Shown: positions 1-12,235 of the stretch, one piece after another | Position numbering within the stretch: position 1 is the stretch's first letter | Layout: each line of letters starts with the position of its first letter | DNA from: Microglena sp. YARC | Lineage: Eukaryota > Chlorophyta > Chlorophyceae > Chlamydomonadales > Chlamydomonadaceae | Direction of reading: 5' to 3' | Assembly (NCBI GenBank): GCA_022414725.1 | Contig: JAJSRW010002878.1 | Coordinates: 1-64,000 of the forward strand | DNA length: 64,000 nucleotides | Notes under the pieces: generated by a model | What the model saw: the letters and a program-made list of their open reading frames with translations, nothing else | The model's database searches: none | What the model was told of the DNA's origin: nothing | Translations under genes and position numbers: made by a program

Positions 1-2594
1 CAAAAAAAAGCATCATATGAGCACTTTCAGCAAAGATATCGAACTAAGAGAGTGGAAAACCAAACTGCAATGACTCAATCCGGGTATAGCCTCGTGTTCC
101 ACTATTCAATTCCACTAAAGAAATAGAAAAAAGGCTCGGTGTTATTTCACAAATCCATGTTACAAGTACTGCCCACATATTTTAACTCTTATCCATAATT
201 AATACATCGGCATAAAACCAAAATTTCTATGCAATGGTTTAGTAGAGAACCTCTTTGCCAATTAGAGAAATGGCTCCAATATCAAATCCCCTTCAGTGAT
301 CAGCTATATAGCACAAAGTTCCTCATTAGTTTCACGACGCAACCTAGCAACAAAAGTAAATAAAGATTAAAGAAATGACTCCGACAGACAAGCAGGCTAC
401 ATCTCGAAGTTGTCAGTTCCAAAGAAGCAGAAGAACTTACCACTCTAATCTTCTCCTCTGAATCAGAAATTAACAGGCAAGATGCGCTCCCAAAATATCT
501 GCATAGTAAGGAACAAGTGTTCCCCACCAAGCTTACAAACTCGTAATCTTGCAGAATTGACAAAATATTACTCAGTGTATTCAAAGTAAGAACTAAATAT
601 TTATTAGATTCGCATATCAAAAAATTACAAAAGAAAACATATAAGACAAAAGAATACCCATGGATAGAACGTCAAACCGAGTTTAATTCATACAGAAGAA
701 CCACTCTCCGAAACAAGTATTTCAGCCATACGCACCATAAATCTACATTCTTTCATTTAAGGATTGCAAAATCAGCATTGAATCATACCCAAAAAATGAA
801 AATGCAATTTTGGGTATGAAATGAAGACAAAGTTATAAAGGCGATATTCATCGGCAAGATACATATGTGCATTGCATCTCACTGTTCAGATGACTGATAC
901 AGAATAGAACAAGCAATTCAATGAGAGGGACTTACTGGTGAATTTTTATTTCCAGCAGGGGAAAACTCAGAAAGTGCTGGCATCTGCTTGCTGCCTAATC
1001 TCATGGCTGGAATCACTCAGCATATTAAATAAACCTGCAGGGGTGACAAATAAAAGGTTGCTGAACTGTCAACGTAATAAGTAATATACTTGAAAAGTAA
1101 GAGAGGCATTACCATCAAGAAAATCAGGAAGGAAACCAAGCATGTCAATATCAGGCACACTGTCTAACACTGTTATCCACCCCACCAAAAATTGTCTCAC
1201 ATAAGGATTCAACACATTCATGGCGCTCCCTCAAGAGTGGTATAAATTCTTCTATGCTAAATAGCAAAATTAAGATACAGGAACTATCAGAAATCGATAC
1301 TAGATTAAGTTGTGCATGATATTGAGATTGAAAAAGGACATCACATATGTAGCATACCTGAACTGGTCACTCTCAGTTACTATATCCTGGTTTATAAATT
1401 ACAAACAATGTTTATCAGGGCTAATCAAGGATGCAATACGTACAGGATGTATCAGTTGCCCAAACGATCGTACCTTGACAAGCCTGTCAAGAAGATGAGC
1501 AGCACTCTGCACGTTAGCATCAGAGTCTGCAGAAAGCTTGCATAATGCATCAAAAATTTTGTTGAAGTAGATGATGAAATCCCCTCTTACCACCTACAAT
1601 AAAGAAAAGATTAATGCAGCAAAGCAAACGCATAATTCATGTACCATTACTTGACAAAATGTTTACCTTTGCTATGTTGTATAGTGCTTCACACGCATAG
1701 TAGCGAACTCTACTGTCTTGGTCCAGGAAGGAGGTAAGCACAGGAGGCACAATTTGCTGGAAGAATAGAGCAAAAAAGTTTAATGCAACCAAAATGACAC
1801 TTGATAGAACACACCATTAATGAAGACTGAAACGCAGTCCATCATAGCCCTAACTTAACAGGATAGATGTCTCAAGTAAATACTATAACATACAAAAGTA
1901 AACAATTTAGACTTAGATTAATCCATGGACAAGATTATATGGTGTGTTGAAAACTGGTAGGTTTTACCATCAGGAAAGAAAACTACAGCTATTTTTTGTC
2001 CAGTTAGCAGTACAACCAAACACTGCTTAAAATTTAATACTAAATCCCAAGCACTGAGTTCAGCATACACAGAATAGCAATTTGATTAAATTAGAGAAAT
2101 CAACGGGGATATAAGACCAGTAAAGAGCTAACAGACCTCCAAATGCTGAGCAGCCTCACTGGTGAGTCCAACCGTGACTGCTGCAAGACCAATCAATCCG
2201 CCCTGCTAACAAAAAAGCGCCACAGAACTTCAACAAATCTGATCCCCAATAGCAGGGAATATGAAGATGACGGCGATGTAAGCAAACCTTCCGATGGTTC
2301 GCTTGGGGCGACATGGTGAAATCGTTGGTGAGCAGAGCGATCACTGCTGATATCTTGTCGTGTTCTCCCGACGTCGCCAGCTGCTTCACGATCCCCTCAA
2401 TCTATACACAAACAGCCCACCACGAACAAAAACAATTCCAGCTCAAATCCATCGTCGATTGTTCCAAACCAGACCCCCTATGACGAGCCGAAATCCCTCA
2501 CCTCGAGCGCGGCGTTCTTCCGCTTCTCGTAGAGCTTGTCGGAGAGGTTGCGCAGCACGGCGCCCGGGATGATGGAGAGCGCGTCGGCGGCCAT
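1..2594 (-). CDS. VAC14: VAC14 homologue (PIKfyve/FAB1 complex scaffold), 5' part, 12 exons, indel-broken
   Basis: VAC14 is the HEAT/ARM-repeat scaffold that holds the PI3P 5-kinase FAB1/PIKfyve and its phosphatase on endosomal or vacuolar membranes. The start codon is at 2594-2592 ([11 protein letters not shown]...). Exons read on the minus strand are 2594-2502, 2401-2288, 2202-2137, 1756-1667, 1593-1474, 1386-1358, 1256-1113, 1034-936, 742-658, 547-441, 343-251 and 114-1, nearly all with GT-AG borders. The first six join in one frame and give the conserved N-terminal HEAT region ([64 protein letters not shown]). From exon 7 on, single-base indels break the frame: an extra base near 1222, and several in the exons at 936-1034, 658-742 and 441-547. 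Translating across frames still recovers family words such as [18 protein letters not shown] and [10 protein letters not shown]. The 3' part lies left of the window. The exon layout is sound; whether the indels are real is doubtful. Confidence 0.9.
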
Positions 2595-3540
2595 CTCCGA
2601 ACAAACCGCCAAGGAGATCCCCCCTCCCCTGCCGCCGCTACACCCTCCCGATCGCCCGCGATCGCCGCATCGACCGCCCGCCCCCGCACCCGCACCCCCA
2701 CCCCCACCGTCGACGCAACCCTAGCCCCCCGAACAGGCGAAGGCGACGACGAGAGACCACGAGGGGGTGCGCCCCGCCAAACCCTAGAGACCTAAGCCCA
2801 CCTCCGCTCGCTCGCGGGCACCCTGGCGAAGCCTATCTCAATGGATTGGAGGTTGGAGACGACGGTGGTGTGATCTGGAGGAGGAGGGGGAGGAGGAGGT
2901 GGGGATCCGGGCGCGGCTGCTCTCTTCCCCTTCCCACACGGGGTAACGTTTACCGTTGCGGCGGCCATTAACGGCGCGTGTTTACCCGTGGGTGCGGGTC
3001 CAGGGGCGGTGAGGCTGGCGGGTGGGGACGCGCCCCGTGGACGGAGAGTGCGGTGCAGGAGGCTCGGTCTAGGCAGGTTTGGCGCGGTGGACTGAGCGTC
3101 GTGCTACAGCTAATGGATTGAGCCAGGAGGGGCACGGGTGCGTGAGCTCGGTCCAGGAGGACCGCGCTGATGGGATGGGTGAGAAAGGACACGGGAAAGG
3201 TGGTGCGTGGACTGGGTGCATATGAGGCGGGGTGGTCCCTGTAGTCGTGTCCAGGTTTCTCTTTCCACGGAAAAGGAGCCACTGCCCGGCTGCTCGTGTT
3301 ATCTTCCGGCCTTTTTGTTCCTAGTTTGTTCGTCATAGGCTGGTAGTCCTCGTTGTTAGGAGTGTGACTGTGTGAGTGACTGTCCTGAGTTCTGACTGTT
3401 CGAGGGTCCTTCGATGAAGGGTGATATATGCTGAGTAATTTTAAGTGGTGATACTGATATTTGGTAGTTTCACAGAGCTAAAGTATTTTTATAAGTAAAC
3501 TAAATTACTGACGTTATTATCACTCGATGGTCGACATAAG
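2595..3540. other. 5' flank of the VAC14 homologue; no second gene seen
   Basis: The first 350 bases are very GC-rich and rich in C runs, as expected for the leader and promoter of a grass housekeeping gene read leftward. Open frames here, such as 122 codons on the minus strand at 2968-3336, have no recognisable domain and look like GC-driven chance frames. From about 3350 the sequence turns AT-rich. Confidence 0.4.
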
Positions 3541-3580
3541 TAGAAATGTGTGTGTATGTATATGTGTGTGTATATATATA

Positions 3581-3963
3581 GGGGTAAATTAACTAGTGCT
3601 ACATGGAGTATGGGCTTCAAGATTCAAATTAAGTATATACCCAATTTGAATGAGTATGAATTTTTTAAAATATTTAGATATGAACATTAACTTCTTTACT
3701 AACAAGTTCAAACAAGTTTGAACTGAGTTTGAACTTTTTTTTTAGATTTTGATTCTAGGTATATAACATCCAAACATATAATTCGTTAGGTATGTAATAA
3801 TGAATTGTAAAATAAAGTTGAGTTTGAGTTGTTTTGTTGTTAGGTATTTGTATGAATCAAATTCATATACCTAGGTCACAATTTGAAAATTTTTAAAAAT
3901 TTGAGAGAATTTGTGTGTTTTATACCTTGGAGCCCAGGCACCATGAGTCCCATATGAGTATCC
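3581..3963. mobile_element. Micron-like element inserted in a (TA)n microsatellite
   Basis: A 383-bp block is bounded on the left by (TA)n at 3570-3580 and on the right by (TA)n at 3964-3973, followed by (GA)n and (GC)n. It has no obvious terminal inverted repeats beyond the TA tracts and a short GG/CC edge. This is the arrangement described for rice Micron elements, about 390 bp long and targeted to (TA)n microsatellites. The class is inferred from length and target, not from alignment. Confidence 0.5.
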
Positions 3964-4439
3964 TATATATATAGAGAGAGAGAGCGCGCGCGCTAGAGAC
4001 ACTACTTTAATTGTTTTGTTTTGGATAGTTTGAAAATACCATTACAAAGATACATGAGTTACAAAATAATTTCATATGTGAAAATGATGTGTGGAGCCTA
4101 GATCCACGTGTCAAACAACACGTACGATGGTATTTTTCAACAACTTGATTTTTGCGATGGTACCGTAACAAATTGGCCATTTTGTTTTACTCAGAGAGAT
4201 GGCATATTAGAGCGTGGTATCTCAATCATGGGGCCTATTGGTTTATCAGATTTTTGAGTGGATTATTGTCTTGTATAATATACTTACGTTAATATATTTT
4301 GAAAAATAGACTTGGCATAGTTTCAAGTAAGTGGTCTACATAATATGGTGAAGAACGTTTTCTCTAGAAATGTATTTTTTAAGCATGGAGTAAATAATAC
4401 TTTTTTTCTAGATGTTCTTGCACGTATTATAAGTATCTT

Positions 4440-4930
4440 TTGATGAAGGTAGTTGTCATGTATACTCTCCATACTAGTAAAGGATCGTTAGGATATTGTT
4501 TAAGTAAACCTTATATAAGTCATGATACTCTAATTGTTGATTTGAAAATGTCAAATTTTTGATGATTTGTCTTGAAAAATATTTTATAATACAGTATAAT
4601 ATATTCTTCAATAATAGATTTTTATAGAAACAAGTAAGTTAAAATTGGTGGAAAACGATTCTTAGAAAAGATAGGAAAAATGAATGTAGTATGTCATGTA
4701 TCTCCCTCATACTAGTAAAGATGTTTAGATATTGTTTAAGTCAAACCTTGGAATATAAATCATGAATAACTCTCACATTTTATTTGAAAATGTAAAAATT
4801 ATATGAATAATTGTCTTGAAAATATTATAAAAGTATACATATATCACTTTTCATAAATATTTTTATAGAAACAAGAAGTTAAAGTTGTGTCGTGTCCAAA
4901 CGACTTTTTTTACGAGTACGGAGAGAGTTC
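4440..4930. mobile_element. Two head-to-tail degenerate Stowaway-like MITE copies
   Basis: A block beginning near 4440 recurs from about 4690 (period about 240 bp). Shared words include CATACTAGTAAAG, GATATTGTTTAAGT and TTTTATAGAAACAAG. The second copy starts CTCCCTCATACTAG at 4702 and ends TACGAGTACGGAGAGAG near 4927 next to TA, matching the CTCCCTCCGT-type Stowaway termini. The copies differ mainly by small indels. Confidence 0.6.
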
Positions 4931-4998
4931 TATAGAAGTATCGTGTAAGTTTGGAAATTTATAGGAGTGCCATGCAGGATTTGTAAGTTACAACGTAC

Positions 4999-5100
4999 TC
5001 CCTCCGTCCCAAGGAAAAAACAACTTCTTGATATAAACGTGGACATATGTTAGTCAAAATATAACACCATAAATTAACTGTTTTTAATGAGAAATATAAC
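4999..5100 (+). mobile_element. Stowaway MITE left end, truncated
   Basis: ACTCCCTCCGTCCCAAGG begins right after a TA and is followed by typical Stowaway interior (AACAACTTCTTGATATAAACG). No matching right terminus was found within 300 bases. Confidence 0.5.
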
Positions 5101-5974
5101 ACCATAAACATATATAGATAGTCAAAGAATTTACCACGTCAAGCTTTTTTTTTCTCAACACAACATGTACTTGGAAAAGTAAATTCATCATTTGGTTAGT
5201 ATAACTTATCATTTCTTTTATATTATACGATATATCACTGATTAGAGGATTACTATTGTACATGCTCTTGATCCAAAATAGTACGGTGTCGGGTGGGTAC
5301 CAAGTAGATACTAGGCTCGATACCTGTGGCCTGTGGGGTACCAAATTCATCAACACCTTATTGGCACATTTCATCGAGGGCTTCGTGATCATTTTGATTC
5401 CACTAGAGGACAACGATGGAAGTAGAGGCAGTCGACTTCGGGGAGGGGTTAGACAGGCGGTTCGCATGGACAGCGACCTCCTGCTAACACCATGGACAAC
5501 AAAGGCAAGTTCCATTGTCGCCATCAAGATGACCTACAAAGCGGATGCTAAAGACATCTAGCTTCGACCTCGCCTAGACTCCAAGCGGAAGCAGAGCTGC
5601 CACCTTGCATCGGCAATGCCCAACCATCAAGTAGGTGTAGCGCTCCGACGCTGGCCAATCTTCGATGTCACCAACCAGGATGCTCAAACTTGCCACAAGA
5701 AGTAGCATCGCGCCCCTTCTGCCGCCGATGATGACCAACCGATGATGACGCAAGTTGACTCGAGCGTATAACTGCTCATGAGTTTCAAAAATGACGTAAA
5801 GATGAAGACCAATGATCTAGCACCACTTCATTAGGATGACGAGGCAATGAAGCACCTTGCCTGGTCACCGGCCAACTCGAGTTACTTCTCCACTAAGAGT
5901 TGCCTTAACTACTCTTCGCCAGGGAATGACGCCTTGTTTATGTCGGGACAAGATTCCGTCCCTACTGTTAAATA
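5101..5974. other. Decayed GC-moderate sequence, no product recognised
   Basis: Bases 5280-5960 are more GC-rich than their surroundings and hold a 147-codon minus frame and a 101-codon plus frame that overlap each other. Neither shows a domain or a homologue I recognise. The composition contrast suggests an old transposon interior, but this is only inference. Confidence 0.25.
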
Positions 5975-6530
5975 AACCAGGGGAAAATATATTTTACTCT
6001 CTTGGACTATTTCATTGGAGCAGTTAACTCTTAAACTATTTTTTTTGTCTCACTTTACCCTTGAACTATTTTTCTTTGCTCTCTAACAATATCTCTCTTT
6101 CATTTCTCTCTCTATATTATTCATATTTTGCACTGGAAATTGGGTAGGATGATAGAGGCACTGTAACTTACGTCTCAACATTTTTTTTTACCATTTATAG
6201 AATTGTACAAAGTTTGGAAACAATAAGACATTTAAACATGAATAAAAAACTTCAAGCAAACAATCATGATTTTTTTTTTGGAAAAATGGTGCATGTGAGG
6301 TTTAAAAAAAGTCAGCTTACAATGCAACTTAAAAGAGAAAAAAAATATTATGAGTAGAGTGAACCATTTTAATAGTTTAGGGGTAAACTAAGCTAAGAAT
6401 AGTTTACGAATTTTTAATAGTTTAGGGGTAAACTAAGCTAAGAATAGTTTACGGAGGATTAAGTGATCCAATGAAATAGTTTGAAAAGTAAATTGGACTT
6501 CTTCAATAAATTAAGAATAATTTCTGGAAA
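5975..6530. mobile_element. Foldback MITE with long imperfect inverted arms
   Basis: The left arm (about 5985-6090, with words GGACTATTTCATTGGA and TTTACCCTTGAACTATT) is the approximate reverse complement of the right arm (about 6370-6510, with TCCAATGAAATAGTTTGAA and AATAGTTTAGGGGTAAAC). The middle is AT-rich. In the right arm a 42-bp segment is directly repeated (about 6369-6410 and 6412-6454), so one arm is longer. Long arms of this type are common in grass Mutator-type foldback MITEs; a target duplication was not resolved. Confidence 0.6.
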
Positions 6531-7123
6531 ACATCATGTTTAATGGTCAAAATTGCAAAAAAAAAACACCGGTATTATGACATGTGACACTGACACATGT
6601 GTCTCAATGTTTCATAAAATCTCTACTCTATTGATATCATGATAAATTTCAGCATAACATAAAAATATTTTAAAATAGTAAGAAAGAATTAAGTATCAAC
6701 CTTAACTTAATAATTAAAAATTCCATATATTCTATATGTATATATTTTTAAATAAATTCATGCTTAAATTGAATAAGAGTGAGGTTTTATAAAACTTTAA
6801 AATCATAATATATGGTTAAATATCAAATTTTTGACTTTATATAAATTTGATCTGAAAACATGATGTCTTTTAAATTTTTTACTCATCCTTAGTTAAACTA
6901 GCAAAGTCATGTGTATTTTAGTTTTCATGTGGGGAGATTTTTCCACCGCGGTGCCAGCGGTAATTTAACCGGCAAAGGGAAATTTCCCAGCGCGCGCCGC
7001 AGCAAAACCTGAAAAACCCCAACCGAACCTCCCATCCCGCCGTTCCTCATACTTCCCCCCTCACCGCGCTCTAGGGTTTTCCATGCCGCGCCTCCTCCCC
7101 CCAAGAGGCGCATTGCTCCGGCG
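6531..7123. other. AT-rich spacer and promoter/leader of the NUP155 locus
   Basis: Bases 6531-6920 are AT-rich with no recognisable element. From about 6935 the sequence becomes GC-rich. It carries the motif CTCTAGGGTTTTCC just before the presumed start region, a composition typical of a plant 5' leader. Confidence 0.4.
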
Positions 7124-7292
7124 ATGGCTTGGACGGAGGACGAGGCGATTGGCCCCGATGTGGCCTCCGGGGCTCCACGTCTCGGAGCGGATCGGCCGCG
7201 ACGCCGCCGCTCAGCCCGACCTGGAGGAAGGCCCTCGAGGCCTCACGCCACGCGGCCACGCCTCCCACCCCTACTCCTCATATCCCAATGAG
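7124..7292 (+). CDS. NUP155: NUP155 nucleoporin exon 1 (isolated)
   Basis: NUP155 is a large inner-ring scaffold of the nuclear pore. From ATG at 7124 the reading gives MAWTEDEAIGPDV, then, after small frame slips, GLHVSERIGRDAAAQPDLEE, ALEASRHA and HPYSS, matching the conserved N terminus of plant NUP155. The exon ends ...CCCAATGAG at 7292, followed by GTGGGC, a plausible donor. An upstream ATG at 7083 is in another frame. The next expected exon, starting with the WPPLVEV region, was not found anywhere in the window. The next recognisable NUP155 sequence is the C-terminal part at 13343. Confidence 0.8.
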
Positions 7293-7575
7293 GTGGGCAC
7301 GCCGGAACCAATCGCGTGCTATATACTCGAGGCTGTGCACGGCTAAGCCGTTGATCTGCAGAAGCGTTCGTTGTCGGGGTGCGGCTTGTTTGGCAATTCG
7401 AGGAGGTTTGCAGCGGAGTTGGGGGCGGTGCACCAAGCAGCTGTTGTTTTGGGCGATGTTCTGGAATTTTAGTTATTTAGTTCCTTGTTTGCTGAGAGAA
7501 AGAGGTAAGCCGTGAAGTGGGGTGTTGATGAGAACGAGAACCCTAAAATGGGCTGTCATGTTTAGTTTAGTAGAA

Positions 7576-10500
7576 GCTAGACTTCATAGCTCTTTTGGAG
7601 ACAGGCAAGGATGACTTCTCTAATTCTTGCCTTAAAAATATTTGCGGAGGAAGAGATTTCTTATGGCATTGGACTAGGCCGAGAGGGAGATCGGGAGGTA
7701 TCCTCCTGGGAGTAAACTTGGAGGTGTTCAATTTGTCTAGCATAGACGAAGGAGATTTTTATGTCAAGTTTCACGTGCGAAACAAGGTAGATGGCTTCCA
7801 ATGGATCCTTGTAGCAGTCTTATGGGGCTGCCCATGAGGAGTATAAGGAGGCTTTCCTTGTTGAATTGGTAAACTCTTGTAGTAAAGAATCTTTGCCCAT
7901 GTTGATTGGGGGGATTTCAATATTATAAGAAGCCCTAGTGAGAAGAATAACGATAGGTACAATGACAAATGGCCTTTCTTGTTTAATGCTGTTATAGACA
8001 GCCTAGACTTGAGAGAGCTAGAGCTATCAGGACGGAAATTCACTTGGGCTAACTCTTTGCAAGTACCAACTTTTGAAAAATTGGATAGGGTGCTTTTGAG
8101 TACCGATTGGGAAGAAAAGTACCCGCTAGCTACAGTTAGGGCTCTGAATAGAGACCTTTCAGATCATACACCTTTGCTACTTGATACGGGAGCCAAAACT
8201 CGTGCTACCAAACAACCTTTGTTCAGGTTTGAGCTTGGATGGTTGTTAAGGGAAGGCTTTCATGAGTTAGTAACGGAAGTTTGGAGAAAAGAAAACAAGG
8301 GTTCTACGATGATGGAAAGATGGCAAAATAAGATCCGTAGATTAAGACAGTTCTTGAGAGGTTGGGCAAAAAGCACAAGTGGAACATATAGAAAAGAGAA
8401 GGTTGAATTAAGTGCAAAGGCAGATGAGTTAGATAAAAAAGCAGAGGTGCAGATATTGATTAGGCATGAGTTAGATCTCAAGAACTACTTGAAAAATAGA
8501 CTAGCTCATCTGTCAAGGGAGGAGGAAATTAAATGGTACCAAAGGTCAAAAACAAAACATTTAATTGAAGGGGACCGGAATACAAAATACTATCATATGA
8601 TTGCAAATGGCAAGCATAGGAAGACTAAATTTTTCAGTTAGAACAAGAGGAGGGTGTAATTAAAGGTGATGAAAATTTAAAAAAGTACATCACTAAATAC
8701 TACAAGAATCTTTTTGGACCACCGGAGGAAAATAATTTTTCCATGGTGGAATCACAGAAAGAGGACATTGCGCAGGTATCAGATTTAGAGAATGAAATGC
8801 TAACTAAAATATTTACCGAAGAGGAAGTAAAACAAGCTATTATCCAAATGGAACACAATAAAGCCCGGGACCTGATGGTTTCCCTGCAGAGTTTTATCAA
8901 GTGTTCTGGGAGGTAATTAAAGAAGATCTCATGGCTATTTTTATAGAATTTCACGAAGGAAAATTGCCGCTCCACAGCTTGAATTTTGGTATCATTACTT
9001 TGTTACCAAAACAGAAGGAAGCTAGACAAATTCAGCAATACAGACCTATATGTCTGTTGAATGTTAGCTTCAAAATCTTTACAAAGGTAATGACTAATCG
9101 AATAGCTCTAGTAGCTCAGAAAGTCATTAGACCTTCACAGACGGCCTTCCTTCCAGGGAGAAATATAATGGAAGGGGTAGTAATTTTACATGAAACAATC
9201 CATGAGATGCATAGAAAAAGAGGAGTGGAGTCATTCTAAAATTGGACTTTGAGAAAGCATATGATAAAGTAGACTGGACTTTTTTTACAACAAACCTTGA
9301 GGATGAAAGGATTCTCGCAAACATGGTGTAACTGGATTGAACAAATTGTTAGAGGAGGAAGTGTTGCTGTTAAGGTCAATGATTACATTGGGAACTTTTT
9401 CCAAACAAAAAAAGGCTTGAGACAAGGAGATCCCCTATCACCAATTCTATTTAATTTAGTGGCAGATATGCTATCTATCTTAATACAAAGGGCTAAGGAT
9501 CAGGGGAGATTTCAAGGAGTCATACCTCATCTAGTTGACAACGGCCTCTCAATTTTGCAATATGCTGATGACACAATTCTCTTTATGGAACATGATCTTG
9601 ATGAAGTGAAAAATCTCAAACTTGTACTTAGTACATTTGAGAAACTTGCAGGTTTAAAGATCAAATTTCATAAAAGTGAATTGTTTTGTTATGGCAAGTC
9701 AAAATATGCAGAGAATGAGTATGTCATGCTTTTTGGGTGTAGATCTGGGACTTACCCATTTAGATACCTAGGAATTCCTATGCACCACAAGAAGCTCTCT
9801 AATAAGGATTGGCAAATTATCGAGGAGAGGTTCCAGAGGAAGTTGAGTAGTTGGAAAGGGAAATGTCTCTCAGTAGGAGGAAGGCTTGTGTTGATTAATT
9901 CGGTGTTGAGTAGCCTAGCCATGTTTATGTTGTCCTTCTTTGAGGTACCTAAAGGTATCCTCAAGAAGCTAGACTACTACAGGTCTAGATTCTTTTGGCA
10001 AAGTGATGGACATAAAAGAAAATATAGGTTGGCGAGATGGAGTGTGATTTGTACACCTAAGGATTGTGGGGGTCTTGGAATACATAATCTAAATGTGCAG
10101 AATAAATGTTTGCTGAGTAAATGGTTGTATAAGCTTATCAATGAGGATGGGGTTTGGCAAAAACTACTTAGGAAAAAATACTTGGCTAAGAAAATAATTA
10201 CACTTGTAGAAAAACAACCAGGGGATTCTCATTTTTGGGCAGGGCTGATGGAGGTTAAGAACTCTTTTCTTTCTTGTGGCGCTTTTCAAGTAGGTAATGG
10301 CACACAACTGAGATTTTGGGAGGATTGTTGGAGTGGTGATTCCTCTTTTTAAGATGTATCCTTCGTTGTATAATCTAGTCAGGAAAAAAAATGTAATGGT
10401 GGCTGAAGTGTTGGAAAAGGTGCCCCTAAACGTCTTTTTCAGAAGAGCTATTGTAGGGGATAACCTAGCAGCTTGGTATAACTTGGTCTCAAAAGTTATG

Positions 10501-11371
10501 TCAACTCAACTTACAGAACAAAATGATGTCTTTGTGTGGAAAGACAATAAAAAGGAAATATTTACCGTCAACTCCATGTACATAGCTCTCATTTTTAACG
10601 GAGTAATTCCAAGGAAATCTTTCCTTTGGGCTTAGAATTCCATTGAGGATTAAAATTTTCTTGTGGTACTTAAAAAAGGGGTTACTCTAACAAAAGATAA
10701 TCTTGCAAAAAAGAAGGTGGAAAGGTAGCACTAAGTGTTGCTTTTGTGATTCTAATGAAACGATACAACATCTTTTTATTGATTGTCATTGGGTTAGATT
10801 AATCTAGAATGCTGTGTCTATAACCTTTGGGATCCATCCGCCTACTAGCATTACTAATCTTTTTGGTAATTGGCTGAATGGTGTTCAACCTAGGCTTAAA
10901 CATCAATTTTTTGTTGGCATTGCAGCTTTGTGTTGGGCGGTTTGACTTTGTAGAAATGATATAGTCTTTAATGGCTCCAAAACTAACTCCTTTGTGCAGG
11001 TAATCTTCAAGGGGACGTATTGGGCACGTCAATGGTCTTTGCTACTTAAGGAGGATGATAGGGACAAAGTCAAGGAGGGGTGCACTTTGTTGGAAGGAAG
11101 AATTTTGGATTTCTTCTCTAAGCATGGATGGAATTTAAGGCGAAGGTTGGATGTCTAGATGTATCTTTGTCTTGTTTTGTGTTGTTTGTCAGAGTTGTAA
11201 GATCACCCTTGTGAGGACTGAGAGGCTAAGTTCTCTTGTGTTGGTGTTGATGTGTCGTGATGTTTGTTTGTGAACCTTTGTAAGGTGGAGTCTAAGAACT
11301 CTTGTTTTATTGTTGGCTGTGTACATCCGATCGGATGTAGAGGCCGGGTTTATCTCATTTTCTAAAAATGA
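7576..11371 (+). mobile_element. L1-clade LINE insertion with 14-bp target site duplication
   Basis: The element is flanked by identical TTAGTTTAGTAGAA copies at 7562-7575 and 11372-11385, which fixes both borders. It is 3.8 kb and ends at a TATCTCATTTTCTAAAAATG-type 3' tail, as in plant L1 elements. It starts directly inside the endonuclease domain, with no ORF1 and no 5' UTR, so it is a 5'-truncated copy made by target-primed reverse transcription. It lies between NUP155 exon 1 and the C-terminal exons, in the same orientation. Confidence 0.93.
7590..11157 (+). pseudogene. LINE ORF2 remnant: endonuclease, reverse transcriptase, zf-RVT
   Basis: In order the frames show: the APE-type endonuclease (about 7600-8190) with GGDFNI-type motif near 7905-7925 and SDHTPLLL at 8159-8182; a coiled linker (EEEIKWYQRSKTKHLIEGD, 8520-8580); the reverse transcriptase (about 8820-9960) with QQYRPICLLN, LDFEKAYDKVDW, KGLRQGDPLSPILFNL and the catalytic YADD at 9561-9572; and a C-terminal region with a CCFC...HLF..C zinc finger (zf-RVT) near 10733-10800. 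Frame changes occur near 7835, 8640, 8870, 9236, 10340 and 10635, so the copy cannot encode an intact protein as given. The longest piece is 351 codons (9297-10352). Confidence 0.92.
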
Positions 11372-11385
11372 TTAGTTTAGTAGAA

Positions 11386-12235
11386 CGTGGGGTGAATTTT
11401 TCTACAGCTACGGTGGTGTATCATTTGAAAATTATGGTTTATCTTCCGTGTCATAATTTGAGATCCCGGGAGGCCGAGGCCGGGACAAAAACAGAGATCA
11501 TCAATGTTGGGCCAATTTAGTTTTTTATATTAAATTTTAGGATCTTGCTAACCCTGGATTATGTATAATAAATTATGGAATGAACTCTCCAGTTATATTT
11601 GAAATCTGGGGAAAACTCTAGGGGAGATATATACGTTAATAGTGACACTTTTTTGCAGCATCATTTATTCATTCTGTGAGCTTATTTTCCTGTCTCCCTT
11701 AAATTCCTTCTTTCTGGAGAACATCCATAGTTTGAGTGTAGTTTGGGGGATCTCAGGGGCATATTCTAGGTAGGCAATGCAATTTTATGAAACTAGGAAC
11801 CAACTTTTATTTCCTTTTAACAGATGGGACAAAGGGTTTAGAGTTCGCCTCTCAACTTTTTTTTTTTTGCTTTCTTGCATTTTGGCCCTTCTTCGCCCCT
11901 TTCCTTGTATGTGCTTCCTGTCCTGATAGGATCCATGTGTTCTGACCCATGTATGATGTATCTTTAACAAGACAAACAAACTATTTGGCATGATTTACCT
12001 GATTAATATCCTTTCAGTACAAACAAACTATTGGAAAGATACACATGAGGCAGCTCGTCATGACTTAAATAATGCCAGCTAGATCTCTTACTATCGTGTA
12101 CCATCCTACGAAATAGTGTGCTCTCTGCATTAAGTATCTGGACAAGTCTTTCTTTATATGCTGGCTATATGAATCCACAGATAACTTTGAGTTTGCTATA
12201 TCTTTCCAATTCATCAAGTGGTTACATCAAACTCA
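11386..12235. other. Intron-like AT-rich sequence, nothing recognised
   Basis: This stretch joins directly to 7561 once the LINE is removed, so it is part of the same pre-insertion NUP155 intron or intergenic sequence. I see no exon matching NUP155 here and no terminal repeats. Confidence 0.4.

Noticed and set aside
300..620. 106-codon minus frame as a separate gene
   Set aside because: It is an out-of-frame reading through a VAC14 exon (441-547) and its introns.
5084..5561. 147-codon minus frame and overlapping 101-codon plus frame
   Set aside because: They overlap on opposite strands, have no recognisable domain, and the region looks like decayed repeat.
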